Assembly (NCBI RefSeq): GCF_900168295.1
Contig: NZ_FVZL01000001.1
Span: forward strand, 186,001-250,000
DNA length: 64,000 bases
Direction: 5' to 3'
Source of the DNA: Arthrobacter sp. P2b
GTDB lineage: Bacteria; Actinomycetota; Actinomycetes; Actinomycetales; Micrococcaceae
The notes beneath the pieces were generated by a model that saw nothing but the letters and a program-made list of their open reading frames with translations, made no database searches and was not told where the DNA came from. Shown in pieces: positions 34,554 through 42,646 of the stretch. The position numbers and the translations under genes are program-made. Each line of letters starts with the position of its first letter. The first letter of the stretch is position 1.

Positions 34554-34830
34554 CGACACAAGATAGCAACCACGCGCATGGTCTGAAAGGATCGATCCCC
34601 GGCTAATGCAGGAAACCCATTGATCGCGTCCACCAGTGAAAGTGGGCGGCAGTTCCTGCAACCCCTTCGTCCGTTTGGGCGGAAGCCCCCACGCGAGTCG
34701 GGCTCCAGCGCGAGGGCTTCCTTTGCTTCCGTGTTGGGGGAAATAACGTGGAAACAGGTAGAAATTTACCCGCCAGTAATCTCGGTTCCAGACCGTTTCG
34801 GTCGGCTTGCGCAAATCTTGATTAAACCTT
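34554..34830. other. Intergenic region with one hairpin and no gene seen
   Basis: Between the frameshifted gene and the transporter terminator I see no protein-like frame. GGAAGCCC at 34681-34688 pairs with GGGCTTCC at 34714-34721 followed by TTT, a possible weak rightward terminator. The part 34740-34830 is less GC-rich than its surroundings. Confidence 0.4.
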
Positions 34831-34866
34831 GAGTAGTGCCCCGCCTCGATGAGCCGGGCACTACTC
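34831..34866 (-). terminator. Terminator of the NRAMP-like transporter gene
   Basis: Bases 34831-34841 pair perfectly with 34856-34866 (11 bp, 14-base loop), 23 bases past the transporter stop. Leftward, a T-containing stretch follows. Confidence 0.75.
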
Positions 34867-34888
34867 AGGGGTCTGGGTGTTTGGTCTT

Positions 34889-36187
34889 CTAGCCGATCAG
34901 GGTGGTGATGAGCCTGATGGAGGAGGCGATGATGGCGATGAGGCCGATGGCTCCAAAGAGGTTGTGCCACCACTTGTTGCGGAGATCGCCCATGACGGAG
35001 CGCCTGTTGGCCATGATGACGATCAGGAGGCCCAGCATGGGGGCGATGAGTACGGTCAGGGATTGGGCGATGACGATCAGGGCCACCGGTGAGGACTGGA
35101 AGGACAGGGTGATGATCAGGCCGAAGGCGAGGATCATGCCGGTGACGATCCGGGCGGCGACTGATCCTGCCTTGGCGCCCCGTCCCATTGCGTCGGAGAG
35201 CATGGTGCCGCCGGCGGTGGCGTTGGCGATCATGGACGAGAACGCTGCTCCGGAGAGGCCGAGGGCAAAGAGCATTGCACCGACGGGGCCGGCCAGGGGC
35301 GTGAAGATGGAGGCGAGGGCGTTGATGGTTCCGGCTTCGGCTCCGGTTTTGCCGAGGACTGCCGCGGCGACCATGATGACCAGGGCCGTCATGATGCCGG
35401 GGGCGACGATGCCGGGGATGGTGTCGACGAGCGTGATGTCGCGGTAGTCGGCACGGGTGCGGCGGTGTTCCTTGATGCCGTAGGAGGTGTAGAAGGCGGC
35501 GTTGATGGAGAAGTTGGTGCCTACGAGCGCGACGATGAGGATTTCGCTTCCGGCCGGAAGGGTGGGGACCATGCCTTCAAGGGAGCGGTACCAGTCGGGC
35601 TGTGCGACCACGGTGCTGGCGATGAAGGCGATGCCCATGAGGACGACAATGACCAGGAGGGCTTTTTCGACGATCCCGTAGACGTTCTTGAAAGCCAGGA
35701 CGAAGGCGACGGCGGCGGTGCAGACGACCGTCCAGAGGACCGGGGATCCGCCGAAAATGAGCGATAGTCCCAGGCCGGAGCCAACGGCGTTGCCGACGGA
35801 GAACATCAGCGTGATGCCGAAGACGCCGAATCCTGCCAGGACGCCCACCCAGTTGCCGAGGTGTTCCTTGATGGAGGTGATCAGGGAGGTGGGAGTGGCG
35901 ATGCCGAGCCTGACGCTCATGTCCGTGAAGAAGATCATCAGGATGGTGGAGACCGCAATGACCCAGACGAGGCTGTAGTCGAAGCGGCTGCCGGCCTGGA
36001 CGGCGGTGGTCAGGTTGCCGGGTCCGAATTGCCAGGCTCCGACGACGAAGGCCGGGCCCATGAGGGCAAGGTAGCCCAGGAACGTCCGGCGCTTCCCGGT
36101 TCCTGCCGGTGCGGGGTGTACGTGCGGTGCAGCCATCTTCTGTTCCGTCGATCCGGGATGGGTGATGGTCCTATTGTGCTCGCGCAT
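34889..36187 (-). CDS. NRAMP-fold (SLC11-like) transporter lacking canonical metal ligands (432 aa)
   Basis: An inner-membrane protein with about 11 hydrophobic segments and the NRAMP-type first helix context (LMGPAFVVGAWQFGPGNLTT). In canonical NRAMPs this helix carries DPGN and helix six carries MPH. Here the first reads GPGN, and the helix-six region reads VGTNFSINAAFYTSYG, so the metal-binding aspartate and methionine are both absent. The substrate may therefore not be Mn or Fe. ATG at 36187 has AAGGAGG eight bases upstream. It follows a DapA/NanA-family lyase gene in a LacI-controlled unit, which suggests import of that enzyme's organic substrate. Confidence 0.85.
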   Translation of the reverse strand: MREHNRTITHPGSTEQKMAAPHVHPAPAGTGKRRTFLGYLALMGPAFVVGAWQFGPGNLTTAVQAGSRFDYSLVWVIAVSTILMIFFTDMSVRLGIATPTSLITSIKEHLGNWVGVLAGFGVFGITLMFSVGNAVGSGLGLSLIFGGSPVLWTVVCTAAVAFVLAFKNVYGIVEKALLVIVVLMGIAFIASTVVAQPDWYRSLEGMVPTLPAGSEILIVALVGTNFSINAAFYTSYGIKEHRRTRADYRDITLVDTIPGIVAPGIMTALVIMVAAAVLGKTGAEAGTINALASIFTPLAGPVGAMLFALGLSGAAFSSMIANATAGGTMLSDAMGRGAKAGSVAARIVTGMILAFGLIITLSFQSSPVALIVIAQSLTVLIAPMLGLLIVIMANRRSVMGDLRNKWWHNLFGAIGLIAIIASSIRLITTLIG

Positions 36188-36259
36188 CTGCGAGTCCTCC
36201 TTATACAGCGACATTGCTGGGGGCGTGCGTTGGCCCGGGATGGAGAGTAAAAGCTGGGG

Positions 36260-36294
36260 CACGGGTGGCGGGCCAAAGGAGCCCGCCACCCGTG
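36260..36294 (-). terminator. Strong hairpin between the lyase and transporter genes
   Basis: Bases 36260-36273 pair perfectly with 36281-36294 (14 bp, seven-base loop). It lies after the lyase stop and before the transporter's ribosome site. No T-tract follows leftward, so it may only reduce read-through into the transporter. Confidence 0.65.
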
Positions 36295-36314
36295 AGGACC
36301 CGTGATGGGTGGGG

Positions 36315-37256
36315 TCAAACGGCAGCGGTGGTGGTGACCTTGCCGATGTTTGCGGCGGCGAAGGCTTCCGCGATTTCGGTTTCGGCGCCTTCGGGCAGGG
36401 GCAGGAGCGGGGTGCGGACTGTGGCGTGGTCCAGAATGCCGCGGTTCACGAGGCCCCACTTCAAGGCGACGGTGCCCTCCATATGGGAACCGCGGTGGTA
36501 AACGTTCTTGGTCACCGGCAGCAGCCGCTCATGAATTGCGTGTGCACGCGGGTAGTCCTGCGCCTTGCCGGCCTCGATCAGTTCGACGAGCAGTTCGGGG
36601 GCGATGTTGCCGTAGCCGACGAGCAGGCCGTCAACATCGAACATTGTCGGCAGCAGGTACTCGTCATGGCAGGACAGCACCTGCAGCTCGGGATACGCGG
36701 CGCGCAGCGCGGGGATCTCCGTGTACCACCGGCGCATGTTCCGGACACCGTTCTTCGTGGCAAAGACGCCCTCCTGGCCGGCGATCTCCAGCTGGGTCTC
36801 GAGGTCGTAGGTCGCCTTGGTGTTGTCGGGGTACTGGAAGAGAATCAGCGGCAGGCCGGACTCTTCATAGATCTCCTGGTAGCGCGACTGCGGGGCGCCC
36901 TTCTGGTAGCCGAAGCGCAGCCACCCGTGCGAAGGGTAGACGAGACCAGCTGCTGCGCCGGCCTCGACGGCCTTCTTGGCCTCGAGGGCCGCGGTCTTGT
37001 TGCCTTCCTTCGTGATGCCCGCTACGACCGGTACACGGCCGTCCGTCGACGCCACGAACGCACGGATAACGTCCAGCTGCTCCTCTTCGGTAAGGAACGT
37101 GCCTTCGCCGGCGTGCCCCAGGACGACGAGGCTCTTCACGCCCTCAATCGATCCGAGCCACGAGCCCAGACGTTGGATCGCAGCGAAGTCGACAGCGCCA
37201 TCTTCGGTGAACGGGGTGACAGGTGCGGGGCTGAGTCCGCGGAGATCGAGTGTCAT
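36315..37256 (-). CDS. DapA/NanA-family aldolase or dehydratase (313 aa)
   Basis: A class I TIM-barrel lyase of the dihydrodipicolinate synthase/N-acetylneuraminate lyase family. The Schiff-base lysine is in GVFATKNGVRNM, and the catalytic tyrosine is in LILFQYPDN. LVVLGHAGEGTFLTEEE corresponds to the family's pyruvate-binding loop. The genetic context (LacI regulator, transporter) argues for a catabolic enzyme on a keto-acid or sugar acid, not for lysine synthesis. ATG at 37256 has GAAGAAGG upstream. It is divergent from the LacI gene across a region with three operators. Confidence 0.88.
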   Translation of the reverse strand: MTLDLRGLSPAPVTPFTEDGAVDFAAIQRLGSWLGSIEGVKSLVVLGHAGEGTFLTEEEQLDVIRAFVASTDGRVPVVAGITKEGNKTAALEAKKAVEAGAAAGLVYPSHGWLRFGYQKGAPQSRYQEIYEESGLPLILFQYPDNTKATYDLETQLEIAGQEGVFATKNGVRNMRRWYTEIPALRAAYPELQVLSCHDEYLLPTMFDVDGLLVGYGNIAPELLVELIEAGKAQDYPRAHAIHERLLPVTKNVYHRGSHMEGTVALKWGLVNRGILDHATVRTPLLPLPEGAETEIAEAFAAANIGKVTTTAAV

Positions 37257-37314
37257 TGCAGCTACCTTCTTCTCTTCTTTGATGGTCGGCAGTCCCGCGA
37301 TGTTTCTTCTGGAT

Positions 37315-37380
37315 GAGAACGTTTGCGGGAACGTTTTCATTGTGCGCCGTGTCACAGGTCACTGTCAAGAGAACGTTTGC
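37315..37380. promoter_or_regulatory. Three LacI-type operators with AACGTT cores
   Basis: GAGAACGTTTGC occurs twice (37315-37326 and 37369-37380, 54 bases apart), and GGGAACGTTTTC lies next to the first (37327-37338). The AACGTT centre is typical of LacI/GalR operators. They sit between the divergent lyase and LacI genes, so one regulator likely controls both. Confidence 0.75.
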
Positions 37381-37431
37381 AGATTTCAGGAATAGAGTGT
37401 CTGTACACCGCCAAGGAAGAGGAGAACCGCC

Positions 37432-38460
37432 ATGGAACGGGCCACGCCGGGCACCATCGTCACGCTGAAGGACGTTGCCGCAGCCAGCGGCGTGAGCATT
37501 TCCACCGCCAGCCGCGCCCTGGATGAGCGGACCGCTTCCCGTTCCGCTGCCGCCGCGCATGTCCGGAAAGTTGCCGAAGAGCTGGGCTACCGCAGGAACT
37601 CCTTTGCCTCCAGCCTTCGCCGCGGCGAGACACGGACCCTGGGCGTCCTGGTCCCCCGCCTCAGCGACACGGTCATGGCGCTGATGTTCGAGGAACTCGA
37701 ACGTGCCGCGGCCGCCCGCGGATACTTCGCGATGGTGGCCACCAGCGGGGACGATCCCAATGATGAACGCCGTGCTGCCGAGACGCTGCTCGACCGGAAC
37801 GTTGACGGGCTGATCCTTGCCACGGCACGGCTCGACGACGAGCTTCCGCGGCTGCTGCGCGAGCGCAACGTGGCGCACGCGCTGGTCCTCCGCACGGACG
37901 GCGCAAGTCCTTCGGCCCTGGGGGATGACGAGGTGGGCGGCTACCTTGCCGTCCGCCACCTGATCGACCTCGGGCACCGGGACATCGCCGTCGTTACCGG
38001 CCCGTCGTTCACTTCAACCGGCATCGCACGCTTGGCCGGAGCGAGCAGGGCTTTGAACGAGGCCGGCATTGTTCCCCGGGAGGACTGGGTCATTGCTGGC
38101 GGCTACGGCATTGAGAACGGGTTCGAAGCAGGCGAAGCCCTGTTGGACGCGGCCGTTCGCCCCACCGCCGTATTCGCCGCGAACGACAACATCGCCATGG
38201 GAATCATGTCAGCGGCCCACCGGCATCATTTGAGGATCGGCACCGATGTGGCACTGGTGGGCTACAACGACACGCCACTGGCGTCACGGCTCCCTACTCC
38301 CCTGACCTCGGTCCACGTCCATCTGGACCAGATCGCCAGGACGGCGATCGACCTCATCATGGAGCCGGGCTCGGAACCGCGGGTTCGGAAGTCCATTCCC
38401 ACGCTGATTCCGCGCGAATCCAGCGGGCCGCGCTTCGAAGGGAAATCCGGCAGGTCCTAG
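37432..38460 (+). CDS. LacI-family transcriptional regulator (342 aa)
   Basis: The HTH is LKDVAAASGVSISTASRALD (residues 10-29), followed by a full ligand domain with the typical AVFAANDNIAMGIMSAAH and VGYNDTPLASRL stretches. It is divergent from the DapA/NanA-family gene and almost certainly represses it and the transporter through the AACGTT operators. ATG at 37432 has AGGAGA upstream. It is not closely similar to the two LacI paralogues of the glycosidase locus. Confidence 0.93.
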   Translation: MERATPGTIVTLKDVAAASGVSISTASRALDERTASRSAAAAHVRKVAEELGYRRNSFASSLRRGETRTLGVLVPRLSDTVMALMFEELERAAAARGYFAMVATSGDDPNDERRAAETLLDRNVDGLILATARLDDELPRLLRERNVAHALVLRTDGASPSALGDDEVGGYLAVRHLIDLGHRDIAVVTGPSFTSTGIARLAGASRALNEAGIVPREDWVIAGGYGIENGFEAGEALLDAAVRPTAVFAANDNIAMGIMSAAHRHHLRIGTDVALVGYNDTPLASRLPTPLTSVHVHLDQIARTAIDLIMEPGSEPRVRKSIPTLIPRESSGPRFEGKSGRS

Positions 38461-38487
38461 CCCCGCCACCTGGCCCGCATCCGCCGG

Positions 38488-38667
38488 CTAAGGCTCCTCG
38501 GTGGCGTCCGGGTCCTCTTCGGGCTCGAAGGTGTTCGGCTCCGCATCGGCTGAGATGCCAATGCCATCGCCACCCTTGGGGATCCCGCCGTCGTTCTTGC
38601 CTTCGGTACCTGCTGCACCCTCGCGGGGCTCGTCCTCAGGCAGGGAATCGGGTGAGTTGATGGTCAT
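38488..38667 (-). CDS. Short acidic, Pro/Gly-rich protein (59 aa)
   Basis: ATG at 38667 has a perfect GGAGGAG ribosome site. The 59-residue product (MTINSPDSLPEDEPREGAAG at its start) is strongly acidic, lacks hydrophobic segments and is probably disordered. It resembles in composition the small proteins at 43497-43652 and 52591-52863. No function is recognised. It is convergent with the LacI gene, from which it is separated by only 27 bases. Confidence 0.65.
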   Translation of the reverse strand: MTINSPDSLPEDEPREGAAGTEGKNDGGIPKGGDGIGISADAEPNTFEPEEDPDATEEP

Positions 38668-38741
38668 CGCTCCTCCTTCATTGGCCGGGCCTCCACGCTA
38701 ACAGCCCTCGGCTGGAAAGGCGCCGAAGGTTGTGTATTTAT

Positions 38742-39161
38742 TTACCGCGGTCCCGCAACCGGACCGGCCGCTTTCAGGATGACGTCCAGTCCTGCAGGGC
38801 TTCCAGGCCAGTGCCTGCGGATGGCGTCGGCACCTGCGCGCTTGATGACCGAGCGCAGCACCAGCGCCACGATGACGGCGTCGTCCGCGTAGCCAATCAC
38901 CGGGATGAAGTCCGGAACCAGGTCGATGGGTGAGAGCAGGTAGGCCAGCAGCAGCACCAGCCGGACACGGATTCCGACGGCGACAGTGCGGTCCGCGGCC
39001 AGCCTGCGGATGAGCCGCAACAGGTCCGGGAGCAGCCGCAGCGCGTCCTTCATGGTGACGGTTTCCGGGTGGCGGCGTGCGTAGAGCCACAGGAGGAACA
39101 GGAGCACGGCGTATGCCAGCAGCACCCCTGCCACGATTCCGGCGACGGTTTCCCAGGACAT
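38742..39161 (-). CDS. DUF1232 (YkvA-like) membrane protein (139 aa)
   Basis: It begins with a membrane helix (AGIVAGVLLAYAVLLFLLWL). The DUF1232 core follows (VRLVLLLAYLLSPIDLVPDF, then IPVIGYADDAVIVALVLRS), whose SPIDLxPDFIP motif is diagnostic. The biochemical role of the family is unknown. ATG at 39161 has GGAGGGG and GAAGG upstream. It is followed on the same strand by the short acidic gene at 38667. Confidence 0.85.
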   Translation of the reverse strand: MSWETVAGIVAGVLLAYAVLLFLLWLYARRHPETVTMKDALRLLPDLLRLIRRLAADRTVAVGIRVRLVLLLAYLLSPIDLVPDFIPVIGYADDAVIVALVLRSVIKRAGADAIRRHWPGSPAGLDVILKAAGPVAGPR

Positions 39162-39242
39162 CCTTCACCCCTCCGCAGGGCCGGACGGGTTCCGGCTCCT
39201 GTACGAGGGTACGCCGGAACGGACGGGTTGAGATCCGCCCGT

Positions 39243-40079
39243 CTACGGCGTCATGCGGTAGCCCACCCCGCGGACGGTTTCCACCCAGCGGGGGCGGCCG
39301 GAATTGTCGCCCAGCCTCTTGCGGAGGTTGCCGATGTGCACCTCCACGGCACGCTCCTCACCGGCGCTGACGAAGGACCCGGTGGCATAAGGCTCATTGC
39401 GCAGGCGCCGGACCAGGTCAGCCTTGCTCTGCACCGTCCGGCCGCCCTCCATCAGGAACAGCAGGAGGTCGAACTGGGTGCGGGTCAGGTCCACCGGCAC
39501 TCCGTCGATGGCGGCCTGGCGGGAGCCTTCATGAAGGGTTAATCCCTGGTGGGCAAAGTCGCAGCGGTCCGGAGGCGTTGCAAGGTCCGGCCCGTCGTCC
39601 GGCTGCTGAACGGCAGCGGCCGCCAGGGGATGTTCGGACAGCTGCCGGGGCTGGCGACGCCCCGAGCGGCGCCTGACCTGCGGGCGCTCGGCGGGGGCGG
39701 ACTGCAAGGTGCGGGGCCGGCGCAGCATCGCGGCAATCCGGGCACGCAATTCCCGAGGCCGGAACGGCTTGGTGAGGTAGTCGTCAGCACCCGCCTCGAA
39801 TCCCATCAGTGCGTCGGCCTCGTCCACCCGGCCGGTGACAATGATGAGGTAGGCGTCGCTGAACGTCCTGATCCGCCGGGACGCCTCGATCCCGTCAAAG
39901 TCCGGCAGCCCCACGTCCATGGTGACGATGTCCGGATTGTGGGTACGGACCGCTTCGACGCCAGCCCAGCCGGAGGACGTCGAGTGCACGGCAAACCCGG
40001 ACTGCTGCAGCACCTGCGTCAGGGCGGACCTGATGTCGTCGTCGTCCTCGACCACCACGGCAACACCGCGCTCCACCAT
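39243..40079 (-). CDS. OmpR/PhoB-type response regulator without an adjacent kinase (278 aa)
   Basis: The receiver domain has the acidic cluster VVVEDDDDIRSAL, the phosphoacceptor aspartate in IVTMDVGLPDFDG and the lysine in YLTKPFRPRE. A linker of about 60 polar residues leads to a winged-helix domain (LTRTQFDLLLFLMEGGRTV, then AVEVHIGNLRKRLG). No histidine kinase with a phosphotransfer domain is nearby. The start at 40079 is a choice: the frame is open 17 codons further to 40130, and no ribosome site is convincing. The long basic linker is unusual. Confidence 0.88.
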   Translation of the reverse strand: MVERGVAVVVEDDDDIRSALTQVLQQSGFAVHSTSSGWAGVEAVRTHNPDIVTMDVGLPDFDGIEASRRIRTFSDAYLIIVTGRVDEADALMGFEAGADDYLTKPFRPRELRARIAAMLRRPRTLQSAPAERPQVRRRSGRRQPRQLSEHPLAAAAVQQPDDGPDLATPPDRCDFAHQGLTLHEGSRQAAIDGVPVDLTRTQFDLLLFLMEGGRTVQSKADLVRRLRNEPYATGSFVSAGEERAVEVHIGNLRKRLGDNSGRPRWVETVRGVGYRMTP

Positions 40080-40130
40080 GCATGCCCCGCATCCCGTATT
40101 GACGTACTCATAGTGCATTCGGTGCCGCAA

Positions 40131-40595
40131 GCCCGACGGATGGCTTTTTTGTATGGTCTGCGGAATGCGCTCCTGAGCCTACCTAATCAAATAGGGCAAA
40201 TTGGCTTTCCTTGGCACAGGTTGAGTGATTCTTGAGGTTCGCAAATATGGCATTTCTTTTACGATTTTTCGCTCGCCTTCACGAGGTCGCCTCCGCTTCG
40301 GCCGGCGACGTAGTCGCAGGTCACACGCGGGTTGTGCACCGTCGCCTGCTCCTCATTCCGCTACGAGGAGCGCCCTCAGAAGCGCCTTACAAAATGCGGT
40401 GCAGCGCACACTCACTCCAATATTGCCCGCCATATTCCCGATTCCGATACGCCCGTGAATATGCCGGACAAAAATTGGCGGGCAAAAAGCCGCCACGCGG
40501 GTCAGGATTACAACCGCAGACTCCCGCGCGACCAGCCGCACTGGTCAGCGCGTGACATGTCCAACCAAAACCAAACATCAAGCGCACAAAATCTC
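40131..40595. other. Long intergenic region with low-GC patch, no gene seen
   Basis: The gap between the response regulator and the acetylesterase gene is about 570 bases. The part near 40160-40275 is less GC-rich than the window. I see no protein-like frame, tRNA or perfect hairpin. It may hold a regulatory RNA or the regulator's own promoter. Confidence 0.4.
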
Positions 40596-40655
40596 TTGAC
40601 TCCGAACAGCAGGCGCTGTTACAAATGCTGTAACGCATCGCGATGAATCGTTACA
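40596..40655 (+). promoter_or_regulatory. Promoter of the acetylesterase gene with GTTACA-N5-TGTAAC repeat
   Basis: TTGACT (40596-40601), a 17-base spacer and TTACAA (40619-40624) form a plausible promoter. An inverted repeat GTTACA/TGTAAC (40618-40623 and 40629-40634) overlaps the -10, and GTTACA recurs at 40650-40655. It may be an operator. Confidence 0.5.
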
Positions 40656-40701
40656 AAGAGGCTCCCCAGCCCCTCCGGGCTGCCCCACCCCATCAAAGGA
40701 G

Positions 40702-41910
40702 ATGACCTTGATCGTCAGCGCCGCCATGCCCACGCAGCCGGGCAAAATCTCGAAGCGGACCACCGCCGTCGGACTCGCTGCGGCCGTCCTGCTCAGCGGC
40801 GCCGGGCTGACCCTGGCAGCCCCGGAAGCCAGTGCCGAGCCCAGCAACTACCGCTTCGACTTCGGCAACGGCCCGGTGGAAGACGGCTACACCGGCGTCA
40901 GCGCAACGCACGCCTACAGCCCCGAAACCCGCTACGGCTTCAACACTCCGGAGCACATGGTGGACGTGCCTGCCAAGGGCACCGGAGCGGGAAGCGACGC
41001 CGTCCGTTTCCTCCAGTTCGGCACCAAGAGCGCCAACACGTTCAACGTGGATCTCAAGGAGGGCCTGTACAAGGTGACCGTCACGCTGGGTGACACCTCC
41101 AGGGCCAGCATCGCCGCCGAAGGCGTGTTCCAGGAGATGAACCTGACCGGCAACGGTGCCACTGCCTCCTTCGAACTCCCGGTCCTGGACGGCCAGCTCA
41201 ACCTCCTGGTTACCGAGGGCAAGGTGGGAACTGCCTTCACCCTCAGCGCGCTGGAGATTGAGAAGGTGTCCCGCCACCCGGAGATGGACCCGACCATCTG
41301 GGTGGGAGGCGACTCCACCGTGGCCAGCTACTACCCTCTGGAATCCAGCGTGCAGGGCGGCTGGGGCCAGATGCTGCCGCAGTACGTGGATCCGGAGGAG
41401 TTCGATGTCCGGAACATGGCCACGGGCGGCCAGATCGCCCGCGGTTTCCGCAACGACGGCCAGCTCGAGGCCATCCTGCAGTACATCAAGCCCGGCGATC
41501 TGTTCCTGCTCGAGATGGGCATCAATGACACCGCCGCCAAGAACGCCACCACGGAGGCGGAATTCAAGGAAATCATGCGGGACATGGTGCGGCAGGTGGC
41601 GGCGACGGGAGCCACCCCGGTGCTGGTGACTCCGCAGGGCCGCGCCACCGACTTTGTGGACGGCGTGCACACCTCCGTCAACCGGTGGTACCGGAACTCC
41701 ACGGTGGCCCTGGCTCAGGAGGAGGGCGTGCACCTGGTGGACCTGAATGTCCTGGCTTCGGCCTACTTTACGGAGATCGGTCCGGAGGCAACGCTGGCCC
41801 TGTTCATGGCCGGCGATACGTTGCACCCCAACCGCGCCGGCGCCACCGAACTGGCCCGCCTGGTGGTGGAGGACCTGGCCCGGCAGGGCCTCCCGGCCGG
41901 CAGCGACTAA
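40702..41910 (+). CDS. Secreted rhamnogalacturonan acetylesterase-like SGNH hydrolase (CE12 type, 402 aa)
   Basis: A signal peptide is visible (RTTAVGLAAAVLLSGAGLTL with an ASA cleavage region). Residues 45-185 form a beta-sandwich (YRFDFGNGPVEDGYTGVSAT) typical of CE12 proteins. The SGNH core follows, with the nucleophile in WVGGDSTVASYYP, the asparagine in LEMGINDTAAK and the Asp-His pair in GDTLHPN. The enzyme removes acetyl groups from rhamnogalacturonan in pectin, outside the cell. AAAGGAG abuts the ATG at 40702, so TTG at 40708 may be the true start. The PL11 lyase at 44840-46834 shares its leader sequence. Confidence 0.88.
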   Translation: MTLIVSAAMPTQPGKISKRTTAVGLAAAVLLSGAGLTLAAPEASAEPSNYRFDFGNGPVEDGYTGVSATHAYSPETRYGFNTPEHMVDVPAKGTGAGSDAVRFLQFGTKSANTFNVDLKEGLYKVTVTLGDTSRASIAAEGVFQEMNLTGNGATASFELPVLDGQLNLLVTEGKVGTAFTLSALEIEKVSRHPEMDPTIWVGGDSTVASYYPLESSVQGGWGQMLPQYVDPEEFDVRNMATGGQIARGFRNDGQLEAILQYIKPGDLFLLEMGINDTAAKNATTEAEFKEIMRDMVRQVAATGATPVLVTPQGRATDFVDGVHTSVNRWYRNSTVALAQEEGVHLVDLNVLASAYFTEIGPEATLALFMAGDTLHPNRAGATELARLVVEDLARQGLPAGSD

Positions 41911-42097
41911 GCAGCCAAAAATCGACGGAGGGGTGCGGCTGGAAGCCGGCGTTCCTTGCCCGTAAAGCAGCACAACCAGCAGGACCGGATGCCGCACCCA
42001 GAATTGATGCGATCTTGATTAAAACTTTGCTGACCCCCGCAGTTGCAGGTCCATGCTGGACGCATAAGGACCAACAGCTTGTGGGGAGCAGGACGTC

Positions 42098-42571
42098 ATG
42101 GGAAACGAATTAGCCTTTGATGAAGTAACCGCCGTAGGAGGCGTGCTCACGGATCAGCATCCGCTCGACTTCTACACACTGGGGCTTGCCGGCTGCATCG
42201 ACCGGCTCACCGTGCCCCTCCGTCAGCAAGGGACCGCGGTCCGCTGGGATACTCCGCACTGGGGCATCGAGATTCCGGCGGACTGCGCGTCCCTGCTTTA
42301 CCAGTCCGCCCGCGAGGCGCTCAGCAACGCCTACAAGTACTCGGAAGCATCGGAGCTTACCGTCCAGCTTGCCGCGGTGGACCACGGCATCCGCCTTGTA
42401 GTGGCCGACGACGGCTCGGGCTTTGACAGCAGGCTCGCCACCTGCGGGCGCCACCACGGCTACGGCTTGCGGCTGATGTCCGTGGCCGTCCACGAAGCCG
42501 GCGGCAGCGTGGACATCTGCTCCTCGCCGGGGCAGGGCACCAGCGTGACCGTTACCCTGCCGCTGGACTGA
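42098..42571 (+). CDS. Stand-alone HATPase_c (histidine-kinase-like ATPase) protein (157 aa)
   Basis: Only the kinase ATPase domain is present: N-box SAREALSNAYKYSEASELTV, G1 VVADDGSGFDS and G2 GYGLRLMSVAVHEAGG. There is no sensor, phosphoacceptor histidine domain or membrane segment. The sequence resembles the C-terminus of NarX/DesK-type kinases. It may work with a partner elsewhere or be an anti-sigma-like or truncated protein. ATG at 42098 has a GGGAGC/GGA ribosome site. An upstream gap of 187 bases shows no gene. Confidence 0.85.
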   Translation: MGNELAFDEVTAVGGVLTDQHPLDFYTLGLAGCIDRLTVPLRQQGTAVRWDTPHWGIEIPADCASLLYQSAREALSNAYKYSEASELTVQLAAVDHGIRLVVADDGSGFDSRLATCGRHHGYGLRLMSVAVHEAGGSVDICSSPGQGTSVTVTLPLD

Positions 42572-42590
42572 GGCCACCAGCCGAAAGACC

Positions 42591-42621
42591 GATGCCCGCC
42601 GTCGCTGGGACGGCGGGCATC
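42591..42621. terminator. Terminator between convergent HATPase and FMN-reductase genes
   Basis: Bases 42591-42603 pair perfectly with 42609-42621 (13 bp, five-base loop), between the two stop codons. Confidence 0.8.
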
Positions 42622-42646
42622 TGCATGTCCCGGGATCGCGCGGAAG

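Noticed and set aside
34889..36187. Naming the NRAMP-fold protein MntH
   Set aside because: The metal-binding Asp and Met motifs are absent, so a manganese transporter name would mislead.
36315..37256. Naming the DapA/NanA-family enzyme dapA
   Set aside because: The regulator and transporter context is catabolic, and no other lysine genes are present.
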